Shown: in pieces, positions 1 to 11,462 of the stretch
How positions within the stretch are numbered: the first letter of the stretch is position 1
How the letters are laid out: each line of letters begins with the position of its first letter
NCBI RefSeq assembly: GCF_900606115.1
Contig: NZ_UWPJ01000008.1
Coordinates: forward strand, 124,001-188,000
Length of the DNA stretch: 64,000 bases
Direction of reading: 5' to 3'
From: Pigmentiphaga humi
Lineage (GTDB): Bacteria; Pseudomonadota; Gammaproteobacteria; Burkholderiales; Burkholderiaceae_B
Position numbers and translations under genes: made by a program
The notes under the pieces: model-generated
Told to the model about the DNA's origin: nothing
What the model saw: the letters and a program-made list of their open reading frames with translations, nothing else
Database searches by the model: none

Positions 1-2201
1 CCTGGTTCCGGCTCACCGGCACCCGCGCCCGTGTCCGGTACAGGCTGGACCGCGCGCGCCTGCTGGTCTGCCTGGATGCCGATCCGCTGCGCGGCGCGGC
101 CGGCGTGCGGCATGCGCAAGACATCGTTCGCGCGCGCGCCGGCGGCTGTACGGTCCACGTCCTGCAATCGTCCCCTTCGCTGATCGCCAGCCATGCGGAT
201 CGCTGCCGCACGCTGGCCCCATGGCAGATCGAATGCGTGCTCGAAGCCCTCGCGGCCTCGGCCGGCGTTCCGGACACGGGCGCCATGCCGGCCGAGGCCT
301 CGACGGCGGCCATGGCGGCCGAACTCGGCAGGATGCTCGCGCAGCACCGTGGCTCCGCCCTCATCATCGGCGGCCCGACCCTGTCGCCGCGCGCGCACGA
401 GATCATCTGGGCGCTGAACCAGCGTGCGGGCAGCCTGGGCACGTGCCTGGAAGTCGCGCAGCACCGCGACGCACCCGTGCCGCAACCGTTGTCCTCGCTG
501 GTGGCATCGATGAGCGCGGGCGAGGTCGATACCCTGCTCGTGCTCGATGCCAACCCCGCATACGATGCCCCCGCCAGCGGTTTCGCCCAAGGCATGGCGC
601 GCGTGCCGCTCTGCGTGCATCTCGGCCTGTACCGCGACGAAACGGCGCGCCTGGCAGGCTGGCATGCGCCGCGGCCGCACGACTTCGAAGCCTGGAGCGA
701 TGCCCACGCCTGGGACGGCAGCGCAGGCATCGTGCAGCCCGTGATCGCGCCGCTGCACGACAGCGTCTCGCCGCATACCGTGCTGTCCTGGCTGGCCGGC
801 GCCGACCTGAGCGCCCATCAGGCGGTCCAGTCCACGTGGCGAACGGCGTGGGCGGCGGATTTCGATGCGCGCTGGCGCGAGGCGCTCAGGCGCGGCGTGA
901 TCGACGCGCCGGATGCGGCGAGCATCGCCGCCGGGCCGGCGCTGGCGCCGCGCAGCCGGCCGCCGCCCCGGCCGCCCGGGCTGGTGCTGCGGCTGCTGCC
1001 TTCCCACGTGGCGGGAGACTTCGGCAACAATGCCTGGCTGCACGAATTGCCGGATCCCCACACACGGGTCGTCTGGGACAACGCCGTTCTGCTCAGCGCC
1101 GCCACCGCCGCCGCGCTCGGCGTGCGCACCGGCGACGTGCTGGAACTGCGCGCGGGCGAAACAATCGTGCAAGCGCCCGCCTTGGTCGGCCCGGGCCAGG
1201 CGGACGGCGTGCTCGCGGTGGCGGCGGGCTATGGGCGGACCGCGGCCGGTTCGGTCGGCAACCGGGTCGGCGCCAACGCCCATGGCCTGGTGCCCCCAGG
1301 CATGCACACGGGGCCTGTGCGCGCACGGGCCCTCGGCCGGCGGCATGCGTTCTCGCGCGTGCAGACCGAGACGTCCACGCATGGGCGCGAGGTGATCCTC
1401 AGCGTCGAACCGGGACACGGCGTGCCCCGGCACGAACCCTTGCCCAGCCTCTACCCGCCCGTGCCGTATCCCGATCATGCCTGGGCGATGAACATAGACC
1501 TCGACGCATGCACGGGCTGCGGGGTCTGCACCATCGCCTGCCAGGCCGAAAACAACATCCCCGTAGTGGGCCGGGAGGAAGTCGCGCGCGGCCGGGTCAT
1601 GCACTGGATCCGCGTGGACCGCTATGACGACGTCGGCGAAACCGGCGCCTTCCAACCCGTTCCCTGCATGCACTGCGAGAACGCGCCTTGCGAGGAAGTC
1701 TGTCCGGTCGGCGCCACGGTGCACGACAGCGACGGCCTGAATGCCCAGGTCTACAACCGCTGCATCGGCACCCGGTTCTGCTCCAACAACTGCCCATACA
1801 AGGTCCGCCGCTTCAATTTCTTCGAATACAGCGCGGGCGACGCGGCCGTGCCCGCGCAGCGCAACCCCGGCGTGACCGTGCGGTCGCGGGGCGTGATGGA
1901 GAAATGCACGTATTGCGTCCAACGCATCAACCGGGCCCGCATCCATGCCGGACGCACCGGGGCGCCGCTGCGCGACGGCGACGTCGTTACCGCCTGCCAG
2001 GCCGCATGCCCGAGCCGCGCGATCGTATTCGGCGACCTCAACGACCCGGCGAGCGCGGTGAACCGGGCGCGCGCCTCGCCGCGCCACTACGCCCTGCTCG
2101 AAGCGCTGAACACCAGGCCGCGCACCACTTACCTGGCACGGGTGCGCCGCAAGGCCGACGGCGGCGACGCATCGCAGGAAGGAGGAGATGGCGATGCCTG
2201 A
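1..2201 (+). CDS. actB: Alternative complex III subunit ActB (iron-sulfur / molybdopterin-like), 5' partial
   Basis: This is the 3' part of the large periplasmic subunit of alternative complex III (ACIII), which oxidises quinol and passes electrons to cytochrome c. The reading frame is open from base 3 with no start, so the gene begins outside the window. The first two thirds resemble a molybdopterin-oxidoreductase fold, including a molydopterin-dinucleotide-like segment around 1030-1300. The last third, from about 1488, is a ferredoxin-like domain with cysteine groups C-T-G-C-G-V-C, C-M-H-C, C-I-G-T-R-F-C and C-T-Y-C, enough for several FeS clusters. This fused arrangement is known for ActB. 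ActC follows with an 8-nt overlap. An actA-type multihaem gene is expected upstream but cannot be seen here. Confidence 0.88.
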   Translation, partial: WFRLTGTRARVRYRLDRARLLVCLDADPLRGAAGVRHAQDIVRARAGGCTVHVLQSSPSLIASHADRCRTLAPWQIECVLEALAASAGVPDTGAMPAEASTAAMAAELGRMLAQHRGSALIIGGPTLSPRAHEIIWALNQRAGSLGTCLEVAQHRDAPVPQPLSSLVASMSAGEVDTLLVLDANPAYDAPASGFAQGMARVPLCVHLGLYRDETARLAGWHAPRPHDFEAWSDAHAWDGSAGIVQPVIAPLHDSVSPHTVLSWLAGADLSAHQAVQSTWRTAWAADFDARWREALRRGVIDAPDAASIAAGPALAPRSRPPPRPPGLVLRLLPSHVAGDFGNNAWLHELPDPHTRVVWDNAVLLSAATAAALGVRTGDVLELRAGETIVQAPALVGPGQADGVLAVAAGYGRTAAGSVGNRVGANAHGLVPPGMHTGPVRARALGRRHAFSRVQTETSTHGREVILSVEPGHGVPRHEPLPSLYPPVPYPDHAWAMNIDLDACTGCGVCTIACQAENNIPVVGREEVARGRVMHWIRVDRYDDVGETGAFQPVPCMHCENAPCEEVCPVGATVHDSDGLNAQVYNRCIGTRFCSNNCPYKVRRFNFFEYSAGDAAVPAQRNPGVTVRSRGVMEKCTYCVQRINRARIHAGRTGAPLRDGDVVTACQAACPSRAIVFGDLNDPASAVNRARASPRHYALLEALNTRPRTTYLARVRRKADGGDASQEGGDGDA

Positions 2202-3531
2202 GCCGCACGCCCGGCGCTCCCGCCTTGCCGAGGTGACCGATCGCATCGCCGCCATCGTGTTCGCGCCGGCGGGGGTGCGCTGGCGCGTAGGATGCGCCGT
2301 GGCGCTGGCCGGCACGTTCGTATTCTTCGGCTCGGCCGCGTGGGTGGTCACCCGCGGCGTCGGCATCTGGGGCGTCAACATCCCGGTCGCGTGGGGGTTC
2401 GCGCTCAGCAACTTCGTATGGTGGATCGGCATCGGCCATGCGGGCACGTTCATTTCCGCCGTGCTGTTGCTGCTGCGCCAGCGCTGGCGCACCTCCATCA
2501 ACCGCTATGCCGAGGCGATGACGCTGTTCGCCGCGTCCATCGCCGGGCTGTTTCCGATCCTGCACCTGGGCCGTCCGTGGTTCTTCTACTGGCTGGTCCC
2601 CTATCCCGACCGCATGGGGCTCTGGCCGCAATGGCACAGCCCCCTGGTGTGGGACCTGTTCGCGATCGCGACCTACCTGCTCGTTTCGCTGATGTTCTGG
2701 TATGTCGGCCTGATCCCGGACCTGGCGACCCTGCGCGACCGCGCCCGCACGGCCGCGCGCCGCCGCCTGTACGGCTTGTTCGCCCTCGGCTGGCGCGGCG
2801 ATGCGCGGCATTGGGCGCGCCACCAAAGCGCCTACCTGCTGCTGGCGGGACTGGCCACGCCGCTGGTCGTGTCGGTGCACACCATCGTCTCCCTCGACTT
2901 CGCCATCGGCAACACGCCGGGCTACCACTCGACCATCTTCCCGCCGTATTTCGTCGCAGGCGCGCTCTATTCGGGCTTCGCGATGGTCGTCACCCTGGCC
3001 ATTCCGCTGCGCCACTATTTCCGGCTGCACGACTTCATCACGATGAAGCATCTCGATCTTTCGGCGCGCGTGCTGCTGGCAACCGGCGCAGTGGTCGCCT
3101 ACGGATATGCCGCCGAGGCCTTCACCGCGTTCTATAGCGGCGACGAATACGAGATCGCGATGACCGTCGACCGCTGGACCGGCATCTACGCGCCTGTGTA
3201 CTGGAGCCTGCTCGCCTGCAACGTCGCCGTGCCGCAACTGCTCTGGCTGCGCCGCATACGCGCCAACGTGCCGGCGCTGCTTGCGATCAGCATCGTGATC
3301 AACCTCGGCATGTGGATGGAGCGCTTCCTGATCGTGGTGCAGAGCACGCATCGCGATTACCTCCCTTCCTCATGGGGCGTCTACATACCGACCGGCTGGG
3401 ACTGGGCGCTGCTGATCGGCTCGATCGCGCTGTTCGCATGGCTCTTTCTCATGTTCGTGCGTTTCCTGCCCATGATTTCGATGAGCGAGATGCGGGAGCT
3501 GGTCGAGCGGACCGGGAGCACCGAGCCATGA
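2194..3531 (+). CDS. actC: Alternative complex III quinol-binding membrane subunit ActC (NrfD-like)
   Basis: An integral membrane protein of about 445 residues in the NrfD/PsrC family, with roughly ten hydrophobic segments. In ACIII this subunit binds quinol and contacts the FeS subunit ActB. The ATG at 2194 is chosen because GGAGGAG at 2181-2187 lies at normal spacing. An in-frame ATG at 2188 sits too close to that ribosome site but cannot be excluded. The gene overlaps actB and its stop overlaps the actD start (ATGA), so the operon is translationally coupled. The assignment rests on family resemblance and gene order together. Confidence 0.88.
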   Translation: MPEPHARRSRLAEVTDRIAAIVFAPAGVRWRVGCAVALAGTFVFFGSAAWVVTRGVGIWGVNIPVAWGFALSNFVWWIGIGHAGTFISAVLLLLRQRWRTSINRYAEAMTLFAASIAGLFPILHLGRPWFFYWLVPYPDRMGLWPQWHSPLVWDLFAIATYLLVSLMFWYVGLIPDLATLRDRARTAARRRLYGLFALGWRGDARHWARHQSAYLLLAGLATPLVVSVHTIVSLDFAIGNTPGYHSTIFPPYFVAGALYSGFAMVVTLAIPLRHYFRLHDFITMKHLDLSARVLLATGAVVAYGYAAEAFTAFYSGDEYEIAMTVDRWTGIYAPVYWSLLACNVAVPQLLWLRRIRANVPALLAISIVINLGMWMERFLIVVQSTHRDYLPSSWGVYIPTGWDWALLIGSIALFAWLFLMFVRFLPMISMSEMRELVERTGSTEP

Positions 3532-4061
3532 AGCGCCTGCCCTACGGCGTGATCGGACAGTTCGGCACCGGCGAGGCGCTGCTCGATGCGGCGCGCCAGG
3601 CGCGCGAAGCGGGCTTCGACGCGATCGACGCCTACTCGCCGCTGCCGGTCGAAGGTCTGGCGGAAGTGGTCTCCATGGGACGCAACTGGGTGCCGGCAGC
3701 GACGCTGGCGGGCGGCGCGGCAGGCGGATGCGCCGCCTATTTCATGCAATGGTACGCGGCCGTCGTGGCCTATCCGGTCAACGTCGGCGGTCGCCCGCTG
3801 CACAACTGGCCGGCCTTCATCCCTGTGACTTTCGAGATGACCATACTGGGCGCCGCGCTCGCCGCGGTGCTGGCGATGCTGCTCGGCAACGGGCTGCCGG
3901 CCCTGCGGCATCCCGTTTTCGACGCCCCGGGTTTTTCGCGCGCCTCGCGCGACCGCTTCTTCCTCTGCATTCGCGGCCTGCAGGACGAGGCGGCGTGCGT
4001 GAAGGCGCGAACATTGCTGGAGCGATGCGACGCCTATCGCGTCGACGAGGTGCCGCAGTGA
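3528..4061 (+). CDS. actD: Alternative complex III subunit ActD (DUF3341)
   Basis: A protein of 177 residues that begins [11 protein letters not shown] soluble N-terminal part is followed by two hydrophobic helices (about residues 44-66 and 95-125) and a short soluble tail. This matches the DUF3341 family, the ActD subunit of ACIII, a small two-helix protein with no known cofactor. The start overlaps the actC stop as ATGA, and the end overlaps the actE start as GTGA. A longer open frame runs upstream inside actC, but the overlap and DUF3341-like N-terminus favour this start. Confidence 0.87.
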   Translation: MKRLPYGVIGQFGTGEALLDAARQAREAGFDAIDAYSPLPVEGLAEVVSMGRNWVPAATLAGGAAGGCAAYFMQWYAAVVAYPVNVGGRPLHNWPAFIPVTFEMTILGAALAAVLAMLLGNGLPALRHPVFDAPGFSRASRDRFFLCIRGLQDEAACVKARTLLERCDAYRVDEVPQ

Positions 4062-4708
4062 GCGCCGGCCGCCGCATCGCGCCGCATCGCGGCCGGGCAG
4101 CGGCGGCCGCGTGCCTGGCGCTGCTTGCGCTCGGCGGCTGCGAGCGGGCCAGACAGGACATGTACGACCAGCCGCGCGCGAAGCCCTACGGCGCACAGGC
4201 GCCGGCTTCCGGCCGCGCCCCGGGCCCGCAGGCGCAGCCGGGTACGCTCCCGCGCAGCCGCGGCGACCTGGCCGTCAGCAGCAGCAGCCGCCGCGGCGGC
4301 GAAGACGTGCAGCGCGGCCTGCGCGACGACGAGGCGCCCGCGCAGCCCTATCCCGTCGACATGGCGCTGCTGCGCCAGGGGCGCGAGCGCTACGAGATCT
4401 ATTGCATGCCCTGCCACAGCCCGGCGGGCGACGGCGACGGCCGCATCGTGCGCCGCGGTTTTCCCGCGCCGCCCTCTTATCACATCGACCGGCTGCGCAG
4501 CGCCCCGGATCGCCATCTGTACGAGGTCATCCGCGACGGCTACGGCCAGATGCGGCCTTATGGCGACCGCTTGTCCCCCGCCGAACGCTGGGCGGTGGTC
4601 GCCTACCTGCGCGCGCTGCAGCTCAGCCAACACGCCGAGGTGGACCGCCTGCCGGAGCCGGTGCGCACCGAAGCGCTCGAACACCTGCCGCGCAGGGAGC
4701 AGCGATGA
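4058..4708 (+). CDS. actE: Alternative complex III monohaem cytochrome c ActE (lipoprotein)
   Basis: A 216-residue c-type cytochrome. The GTG start overlaps the actD stop. The N-terminus has a lipoprotein signal ending L-A-L-G-G-C with the lipidated Cys near residue 28, so the protein is probably anchored on the periplasmic face. The haem site C-M-P-C-H is at residues 116-120, and Met165 in G-Q-M-R-P-Y-G is a plausible distal ligand. Between signal and haem domain is a low-complexity Pro/Arg/Ser-rich linker. Its place in the operon fits ActE, which carries electrons from ACIII toward the oxidase encoded downstream. Confidence 0.88.
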   Translation: MSAGRRIAPHRGRAAAAACLALLALGGCERARQDMYDQPRAKPYGAQAPASGRAPGPQAQPGTLPRSRGDLAVSSSSRRGGEDVQRGLRDDEAPAQPYPVDMALLRQGRERYEIYCMPCHSPAGDGDGRIVRRGFPAPPSYHIDRLRSAPDRHLYEVIRDGYGQMRPYGDRLSPAERWAVVAYLRALQLSQHAEVDRLPEPVRTEALEHLPRREQR

Positions 4709-5832
4709 GCCGGACCGGACAAGCCGGCCTGCCGGCACTCAGCCATGCCCTCGTGGCGGCCCGGCCCGGGGTGGCGGCGGCCGTTGCGCTGGCGACGCTG
4801 ACTGTTGCAGGAGCGGCCGGAGCATGGCTGGCTCCCACCGACCTCGCGGCCGCCTGGCTGGCGGCCTGGTGGGGCTGGACCGGCGCCGCGCTAGGCTCGC
4901 TCGGCGTGCTCTACATCGATGGATTGGCGGGCGGGCGATGGAGCGCCGACCTGAGAACGACCCTGTATCGCCGCGCGGCCATGCTGCCCCTGCTGGCGCT
5001 GCTCTGGCTGCCGCTGTTCCCGCTGCTGGACACTCTGTATCCCTGGGCCGCCTCCGGTTGGATCGACCCCGCGCGCGAACCCGCGTTCCGCGAGGCCTGG
5101 CGCGCGCTGCCGGCCTTCACCTTCCGGCTGCTGCTGCTGGGTTTGCTGTGGAGCGGACTGGCCTGGTTCTCTCCTGGCGGCTCGCGCCCCATGCGTCCGG
5201 GCGCGGCCGCGGCGGGCCTGCTCGCCGTGGGATGGTCGGCCACCGTGGCGGCCATCGATCTCGTCGTGTCGCTCGTGCCGACCTGGCATTCCTCGGGCTT
5301 CGGGCTGCTGGCGCTGGTATGCCAGCTCAAGTTCGCGCTCGCCCTGGGGACTGCGGCCGTCGCGCGGGCGGTGCCGCCGCAAGTCCGCGGCGACCTGGGC
5401 AACCTGCTGCTTACCTTCGTACTCGGCTGGGCCTATCTGGAGTTCACGCAATTCCAGATCATCTGGGCCGAGAACCTGCCGCACGAGATCTCGTGGTACC
5501 TGCCGCGCTATCTCGGCGGGTGGCGCTGGCTGGGACTGGCGCTCGCGCTGGGCGGCTTCGCGCTGCCGCTGTTGTTGCTGCTGTCGCGGCGCATCAAGCG
5601 GTCAGCCGCGGGGCTGCAGTGGCTGGCGTCATGGGTGGCCGCGTTCGGCATGGTCGAAGCCGCCTGGCAGGTACTGCCGTCGGTGCCCGCCCTCTCGTGG
5701 CACCTGGCATGGCTGCTGCCGGTGCTGGCCGCCTCGATGGGCATGCTGGCCCACGCCTTTGCCGCCTGGCTGCGCACGCGCCAGGCTGTACGGATGCGGC
5801 GCCGATCGACCTCGGAGCATCGCCATGGATGA
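4705..5832 (+). CDS. actF: Alternative complex III membrane subunit ActF
   Basis: A polytopic membrane protein of 375 residues with about ten hydrophobic segments, at the position of ActF, the second large membrane subunit of ACIII. ActF is a diverged relative of ActC with no bound cofactor. The ATG at 4705 overlaps the actE stop (ATGA). The 3' end overlaps the next gene by 8 nt. The assignment relies mainly on gene order and topology, because this family is poorly conserved in sequence. Confidence 0.78.
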   Translation: MSRTGQAGLPALSHALVAARPGVAAAVALATLTVAGAAGAWLAPTDLAAAWLAAWWGWTGAALGSLGVLYIDGLAGGRWSADLRTTLYRRAAMLPLLALLWLPLFPLLDTLYPWAASGWIDPAREPAFREAWRALPAFTFRLLLLGLLWSGLAWFSPGGSRPMRPGAAAAGLLAVGWSATVAAIDLVVSLVPTWHSSGFGLLALVCQLKFALALGTAAVARAVPPQVRGDLGNLLLTFVLGWAYLEFTQFQIIWAENLPHEISWYLPRYLGGWRWLGLALALGGFALPLLLLLSRRIKRSAAGLQWLASWVAAFGMVEAAWQVLPSVPALSWHLAWLLPVLAASMGMLAHAFAAWLRTRQAVRMRRRSTSEHRHG

Positions 5833-6202
5833 GGATATCGATGTACGCGCGCTGCGCCGCATCGCCATCGGCGGCATGGCCGCGATCGCGGTCGCCGCGG
5901 GCGCCGCGGTCGCGCTGCTGGAAGCGTGGGACCGCGGCCGCGATGTCGTTCCGATGGACGAACCGCAGCATTGGGCGTCGGGGCCGCTGCTCGAAACGGC
6001 GCCGCGGGATGCGCTCGAGACCTACCTGGCGGAAAAACGGGCCCTGCTGGCGGGCTACGGCTGGGTCGATCCGGCCGCCGGCATCGCCCGAGTGCCCATC
6101 GAACAGGCGATGCGCGCAATCGCCGCCATGTCGCCGAGCGATCCGGCCTCGGACTCCTCTCCATCCACTGGCGCCCCGCGAAGCGGCGTCCGCCGGCCAT
6201 GA
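5825..6202 (+). CDS. Small membrane-anchored protein of the ACIII/oxidase operon
   Basis: A 125-residue protein with one N-terminal transmembrane helix (about residues 12-34) and a soluble, probably periplasmic, domain. The segment Y-G-W-V-D-P-A-A-G-I-A-R-V-P-I resembles small proteins I associate with SCO/cytochrome oxidase clusters, but I know of no assigned function. It overlaps actF by 8 nt, and its stop overlaps the SCO start (ATGA), so it belongs to the same transcript. A role in assembling or linking ACIII and the oxidase is inferred from position only. Confidence 0.7.
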   Translation: MDEDIDVRALRRIAIGGMAAIAVAAGAAVALLEAWDRGRDVVPMDEPQHWASGPLLETAPRDALETYLAEKRALLAGYGWVDPAAGIARVPIEQAMRAIAAMSPSDPASDSSPSTGAPRSGVRRP

Positions 6203-6981
6203 GATGGCTGGCCGCTCTCGCGTGGGCGTGGTCCATGGCGGCCGCCGCCACCGATTTCGCCCCCACGCCCTTCACACAGCGGCTGGGCGCCCAGGTGCCG
6301 GTGCATGCCCCGTTCGTGCTGCCATCCGGCGTCTCGACCGACATGGCAAGCCTGATGGCGGGCCGGCCGGCCATACTCGTGCTCGGCTACTACCACTGCC
6401 CGATGCTGTGCGAAACCACCATGGACGGCATTCTCGAAAGCGTGCGCGAGACGAGGCTGGACTACGCAATCATCGCGGTCGGCATCGATCCGGCCGAAGG
6501 GCCGGCCGACGCCGCGCGCAAGCTGCAGCGGTACACGGCGACGCTGGATCCGCACGCGGCTGCGCGGCTGCACCTGCTGACCGGCCGGCAATCCGATATC
6601 GACGCGCTGGCGCGGGCCGTCGGCTTCCCCTACCGCTACGATCCGGCGACGATGCAGTTCGGGCACCCCGCCGGCTTCGTCGTCCTGACGCCAGAGGGGA
6701 GGATCTCCCGCTACATGCCCGGCGTGCGCTTCTCGAGCCGCGACGTGCGCCTGGCCTTGACCGAAGCGGCCGGCGGCCGGGTCGGCGGGCTGGCCGATCG
6801 CCTGCTGCTTTTCTGCGCGCACTACGACCCCGCCACTGGGCGGTATTCCGCGGCCGTGATGCGGCTCACCCAGGCAGCGGGGGCGGCCGTCATGATGCTG
6901 ACGGCTGCGCTGGTCTGGCGGCAACGCCGCCGGACGCGGTCCGGCCAGAGCGGCGGCCGGCGGGAGCCCGACCATGAATGA
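6199..6981 (+). CDS. SCO1/SenC family copper chaperone for cytochrome oxidase
   Basis: A 260-residue thioredoxin-fold protein of the SCO1/SenC/PrrC family. These proteins bind copper and deliver it to the CuA centre of oxidase subunit II. It has an N-terminal signal/anchor, a C-P-M-L-C copper motif (Cys67 and Cys71) and the expected distal histidine in F-G-H-P-A-G (about His156). A hydrophobic helix near residues 225-245 is followed by an Arg-rich tail. The stop overlaps the start of subunit II by 8 nt, which fits co-translation of chaperone and client. Confidence 0.9.
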   Translation: MRWLAALAWAWSMAAAATDFAPTPFTQRLGAQVPVHAPFVLPSGVSTDMASLMAGRPAILVLGYYHCPMLCETTMDGILESVRETRLDYAIIAVGIDPAEGPADAARKLQRYTATLDPHAAARLHLLTGRQSDIDALARAVGFPYRYDPATMQFGHPAGFVVLTPEGRISRYMPGVRFSSRDVRLALTEAAGGRVGGLADRLLLFCAHYDPATGRYSAAVMRLTQAAGAAVMMLTAALVWRQRRRTRSGQSGGRREPDHE

Positions 6982-7926
6982 TTCGCTGTCCATCCTGTCC
7001 CCCGCCGCGTCGGCTTTCGCGCATCGCACGGATACGCTGTTCCTGACCCTGGCGGGACTGGCCCTGTTCATTCTGCTCGTGCTGGCTGCCACCGCCGTAT
7101 TCTTCTGCATCAAATACCGTGCCGGGTCGCGTGCGAGCCGCGCCGGCGTGCCGCTCGACGCCCCCCGTCTGGAGTGGACATGGACCATCGCGATCCTGCT
7201 CGCCTTCCTGGCGCTGTTCGCCTGGTCCGCGCACGACTACAGCGGCATGACCAAGGCTTCGGCCGACGCCGAGCCCATCTACGTGGTGGCCAGGCAGTGG
7301 GTATGGACCGTGCAGCACGCCGGCGGCCGGCGCGAGATCGACGAGCTGCACGTGCCGGCCGGGCGGCCGGTACGCCTGCTGATGACCTCGCAAGACGCCG
7401 TCCACAGTCTCTACCTGCCGGCCCTGCGCGTGAAGCAGGACGTCCTGCCCGGACGCTATACCACGCTCAACTTCCGTGCCGACGTGCCCGGCCGCTACCC
7501 GCTGCTGTGCGCGGAGTACTGCGGCACGGAGCATGCCTCCATGGCCGGCGGCCTCATCGTGATGCCTCCCGAGGACTATGCGCGGTGGCAAGCGGGCGCG
7601 GCCATCGAGGACGGACTGCGCCGCCAGGGGCTCGCGCTATTCCGCGAGCATGGCTGCGTGGGCTGCCACGGCCGCGGCAGCACCGTCCGCGCGCCGTCGC
7701 TCGACGGCCTCTTCGGCCGGCGCGTGGCGCTCCAGGACGGAAGCGCCGTGGTCGCGGACGAAAACTACCTGCGCGACAGCATCCTGGTTCCGGCCAAGCA
7801 GGTCGCGGCCGGCTACGCCCCGGTCATGCCTTCCTACGCCGGGCAGCTGTCGGAACAGGAACTCACCGCTCTGGCGGAATACCTCAGGAACCCCGGCGCC
7901 ACGCCACCCTCGGAGTCGCAGCATCC

Positions 7927-7930
<4 letters not shown>
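6974..7930 (+). CDS. coxB: Cytochrome c oxidase subunit II with fused cytochrome c domain (caa3 type)
   Basis: A 318-residue subunit II of a haem-copper oxidase. Two transmembrane helices (about 20-45 and 68-88) precede a cupredoxin domain whose CuA ligands are all visible: His144, Cys179, Glu181, Cys183, His187 and Met190. A C-terminal cytochrome c domain carries C-V-G-C-H at 228-232 and a likely Met ligand at 285. This fusion defines caa3-type enzymes, which accept electrons without needing a soluble cytochrome c. The start overlaps the SCO gene and the stop overlaps coxA (ATGA). Confidence 0.95.
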
Positions 7931-9527
<1,597 letters not shown>

Positions 9528-9531
<4 letters not shown>

Positions 9532-10148
9532 ACGCGGCAGCCGGCATCGACGCCGACCGCCGCTATCGGGCCCGGCTCGGCATGTGGGTGTTCCTCGCCA
9601 CGGAACTGCTGTTCGTCGGGCCGCTGTTCGTCGGCTACGCGCATGCCCGGCTGAGCGCGCCGGATGCATTCGTCCAGGCTGCGCGCCACAGCAGCCTGTG
9701 GCTGGGCAGCATCAACACCCTGCTGCTGCTCACGAGCAGCTTCACGATGGCGGCGGCGGTCGCGGCCCGCCGCCATGGCGCTCTCTCCGCCACGCGCAGG
9801 CTGCTGACGCTGACGATCGCGCTCGGCCTCGCCTTTCTGGCCATCAAGGGCTTCGAGTATGCGCACGACCTGAGCGAAGGCCTGCTGCCGGGCCCCGACT
9901 TCCGCGCGCCCACCGGGACCGAGCCGGGCGCCGCGCAGCGCTACTTTTTCCTGTATTTCCTCTGCACCGGCGTGCATGCGGTCCATCTGGCGATCGGCCT
10001 CGTGCTGCTGGCCGTGCTGCGCAGCCGTATCGCGAGCGACGCCGACGCGCCGCTTCGCGGCGAAATCACCGCGCTCTACTGGCACTTCATCGACGTGGTG
10101 TGGATCTTCCTGTTCCCTGCGTTCTACCTGGTCGGGAGAGCATCGTGA
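9528..10148 (+). CDS. coxC: Cytochrome c oxidase subunit III
   Basis: A 206-residue membrane protein of the haem-copper oxidase subunit III family. It has about five hydrophobic helices and family segments such as [19 protein letters not shown] and Y-W-H-F-I-D-V-V-W near the C-terminus. It is short like the five-helix subunit III of caa3 oxidases. The GTG start overlaps the coxA stop and its own stop overlaps the next start (GTGA). Confidence 0.93.
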
Positions 10149-10489
10149 ACGCAAGCCTGCATGCCGAACTGCGCGTCCTGGCGCGCATCTGGATCGCGCT
10201 GCTCGCGCTCGCCGCATCGACCATCGGGCTGGCGCTATTGCCTCTTGGCAAAGGCAATGCCGCGGCCGCCCTGGTGATCGCGCTCGCCAAGGCCGGACTG
10301 GTCCTCGCCTGGTTCATGGAGCTGCGCGAGCGCTACCCCGTGCTGCGCGCGACGTGCGTGCTGTCCGCGGCGATGCTGTTCATTCTCGCCGCCTTGAGCG
10401 CCGTCGATTATCTCGGCCGCGCCCCCGCCACCCTGCATGACACAGTGCCGGCGGTCGATCGTCCGTCGGCGCCATTCACTCCGAGGTGA
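10145..10489 (+). CDS. Cytochrome c oxidase subunit IV-like membrane protein
   Basis: A 114-residue protein with three hydrophobic helices, beginning at a GTG that overlaps the coxC stop. Length, topology (K-A-G-L-V-L-A-W-F-M-E-L in the middle helix) and position match the prokaryotic cytochrome c oxidase subunit IV family, a small accessory subunit thought to stabilise the complex. It is the last gene of the operon. The next gene lies on the other strand 34 nt later. No clear intrinsic terminator is seen in that gap. Confidence 0.82.
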   Translation: MNASLHAELRVLARIWIALLALAASTIGLALLPLGKGNAAAALVIALAKAGLVLAWFMELRERYPVLRATCVLSAAMLFILAALSAVDYLGRAPATLHDTVPAVDRPSAPFTPR

Positions 10490-10523
10490 GGTGTCGGCCA
10501 TCCAGCCGGCGTACCGCCCGCCC

Positions 10524-11462
10524 CTACCCCACGGATTGTTCGCTCGACCAGCGCTTCGCGATGATTTCCCGCAGGCAATCCTTGAAATCCTGGGCCGATT
10601 CCGGCAGCTCGCGCCCTTTCTTGGACACGCTGTACAACTGCAGGCTCAGGCGGGGTTTGTCTATGATCTGCAAATTCAGGCGCCGCCCCACTGCCGCGCC
10701 GCCGATGAACGAAGGCAGAATGGCGCCCCCCATGCCTGCCTCCACCATCGACAGAAGGGTGTGGAAGCTGTTGTACACCGGCCGGTCTTCATTGGCCCGC
10801 CCGATCGGCTTCAAGTGAGCGTCGACCAGCCGTTGGATCGCATGCGACGGGGGCATGCCTATCAAGGGCTGGTGTTTCAGTTCGCTCCAGAACACGCGTC
10901 TCTGGGACAGCGACCGCAAGCTGCTTTCCCGCATCAATCTATCGGAGCGGGATACGTAGACGAAATCGAAGTCGAATATCGGCGTTCGCTCCATGCCCGA
11001 GGTCGGCTTGAAGAAAATGCCTATCCCGAGATCGCATTCTCCGCTCTCGACCAGTTCCCGCACCTCGCTGTGCACCGTGTCCCTGATGCGCACGTGGACG
11101 TCGGGCCAGACCTCGCGGAACCGGGCGCATACGGTCGGCAAGAGGCTCGACGAGATGAATGGCGTGGCGGCCACCGAAAGCAGCCGGCGGGACGACGCCG
11201 TGGTCTCGTCTATCCGGGCGATCGTCGAATCGAAGATCTCCAGGATCCGTTCGGCCGATGCCAGCAGCAGCGTCCCCGTCGCCGTCAACGCGACCGAGCG
11301 GGTGGTCCGCTCGAAGAGCCGGCACCCCAGCTGGGACTCCAGCTCGGTGATCATGGAGCTCAGCCCGGCCTGGGTGATGTGCAATTGCTCGGCTGCCCGC
11401 GTAAAGCTTTTCAGCCTGGCGATCTGCACGAGGGCGCGAAGGTGGCGGGTGGTCGAATTCAT
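10524..11462 (-). CDS. LysR-family transcriptional regulator (divergent from the CoA-transferase operon)
   Basis: A 312-residue LysR-type regulator. The N-terminal winged helix-turn-helix is clear (S-F-T-R-A-A-E-Q-L-H-I-T-Q-A-G-L-S), followed by a periplasmic-binding-like effector domain. It is divergent from the CoA-transferase/acyl-CoA ligase/ABC transporter genes that start about 200 nt away. By the usual LysR arrangement it is the likely regulator of that operon and of itself. The effector is unknown; an acid or CoA ester of the pathway is an inference. Confidence 0.93.
   Translation of the reverse strand: MNSTTRHLRALVQIARLKSFTRAAEQLHITQAGLSSMITELESQLGCRLFERTTRSVALTATGTLLLASAERILEIFDSTIARIDETTASSRRLLSVAATPFISSSLLPTVCARFREVWPDVHVRIRDTVHSEVRELVESGECDLGIGIFFKPTSGMERTPIFDFDFVYVSRSDRLMRESSLRSLSQRRVFWSELKHQPLIGMPPSHAIQRLVDAHLKPIGRANEDRPVYNSFHTLLSMVEAGMGGAILPSFIGGAAVGRRLNLQIIDKPRLSLQLYSVSKKGRELPESAQDFKDCLREIIAKRWSSEQSVG

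Noticed and set aside
4125-6977. A 950-codon open frame across actE to SCO
   Set aside because: It overlaps five recognisable genes in another phase and its translation is low-complexity Arg/Ala/Pro-rich, a shadow of GC-rich coding DNA.
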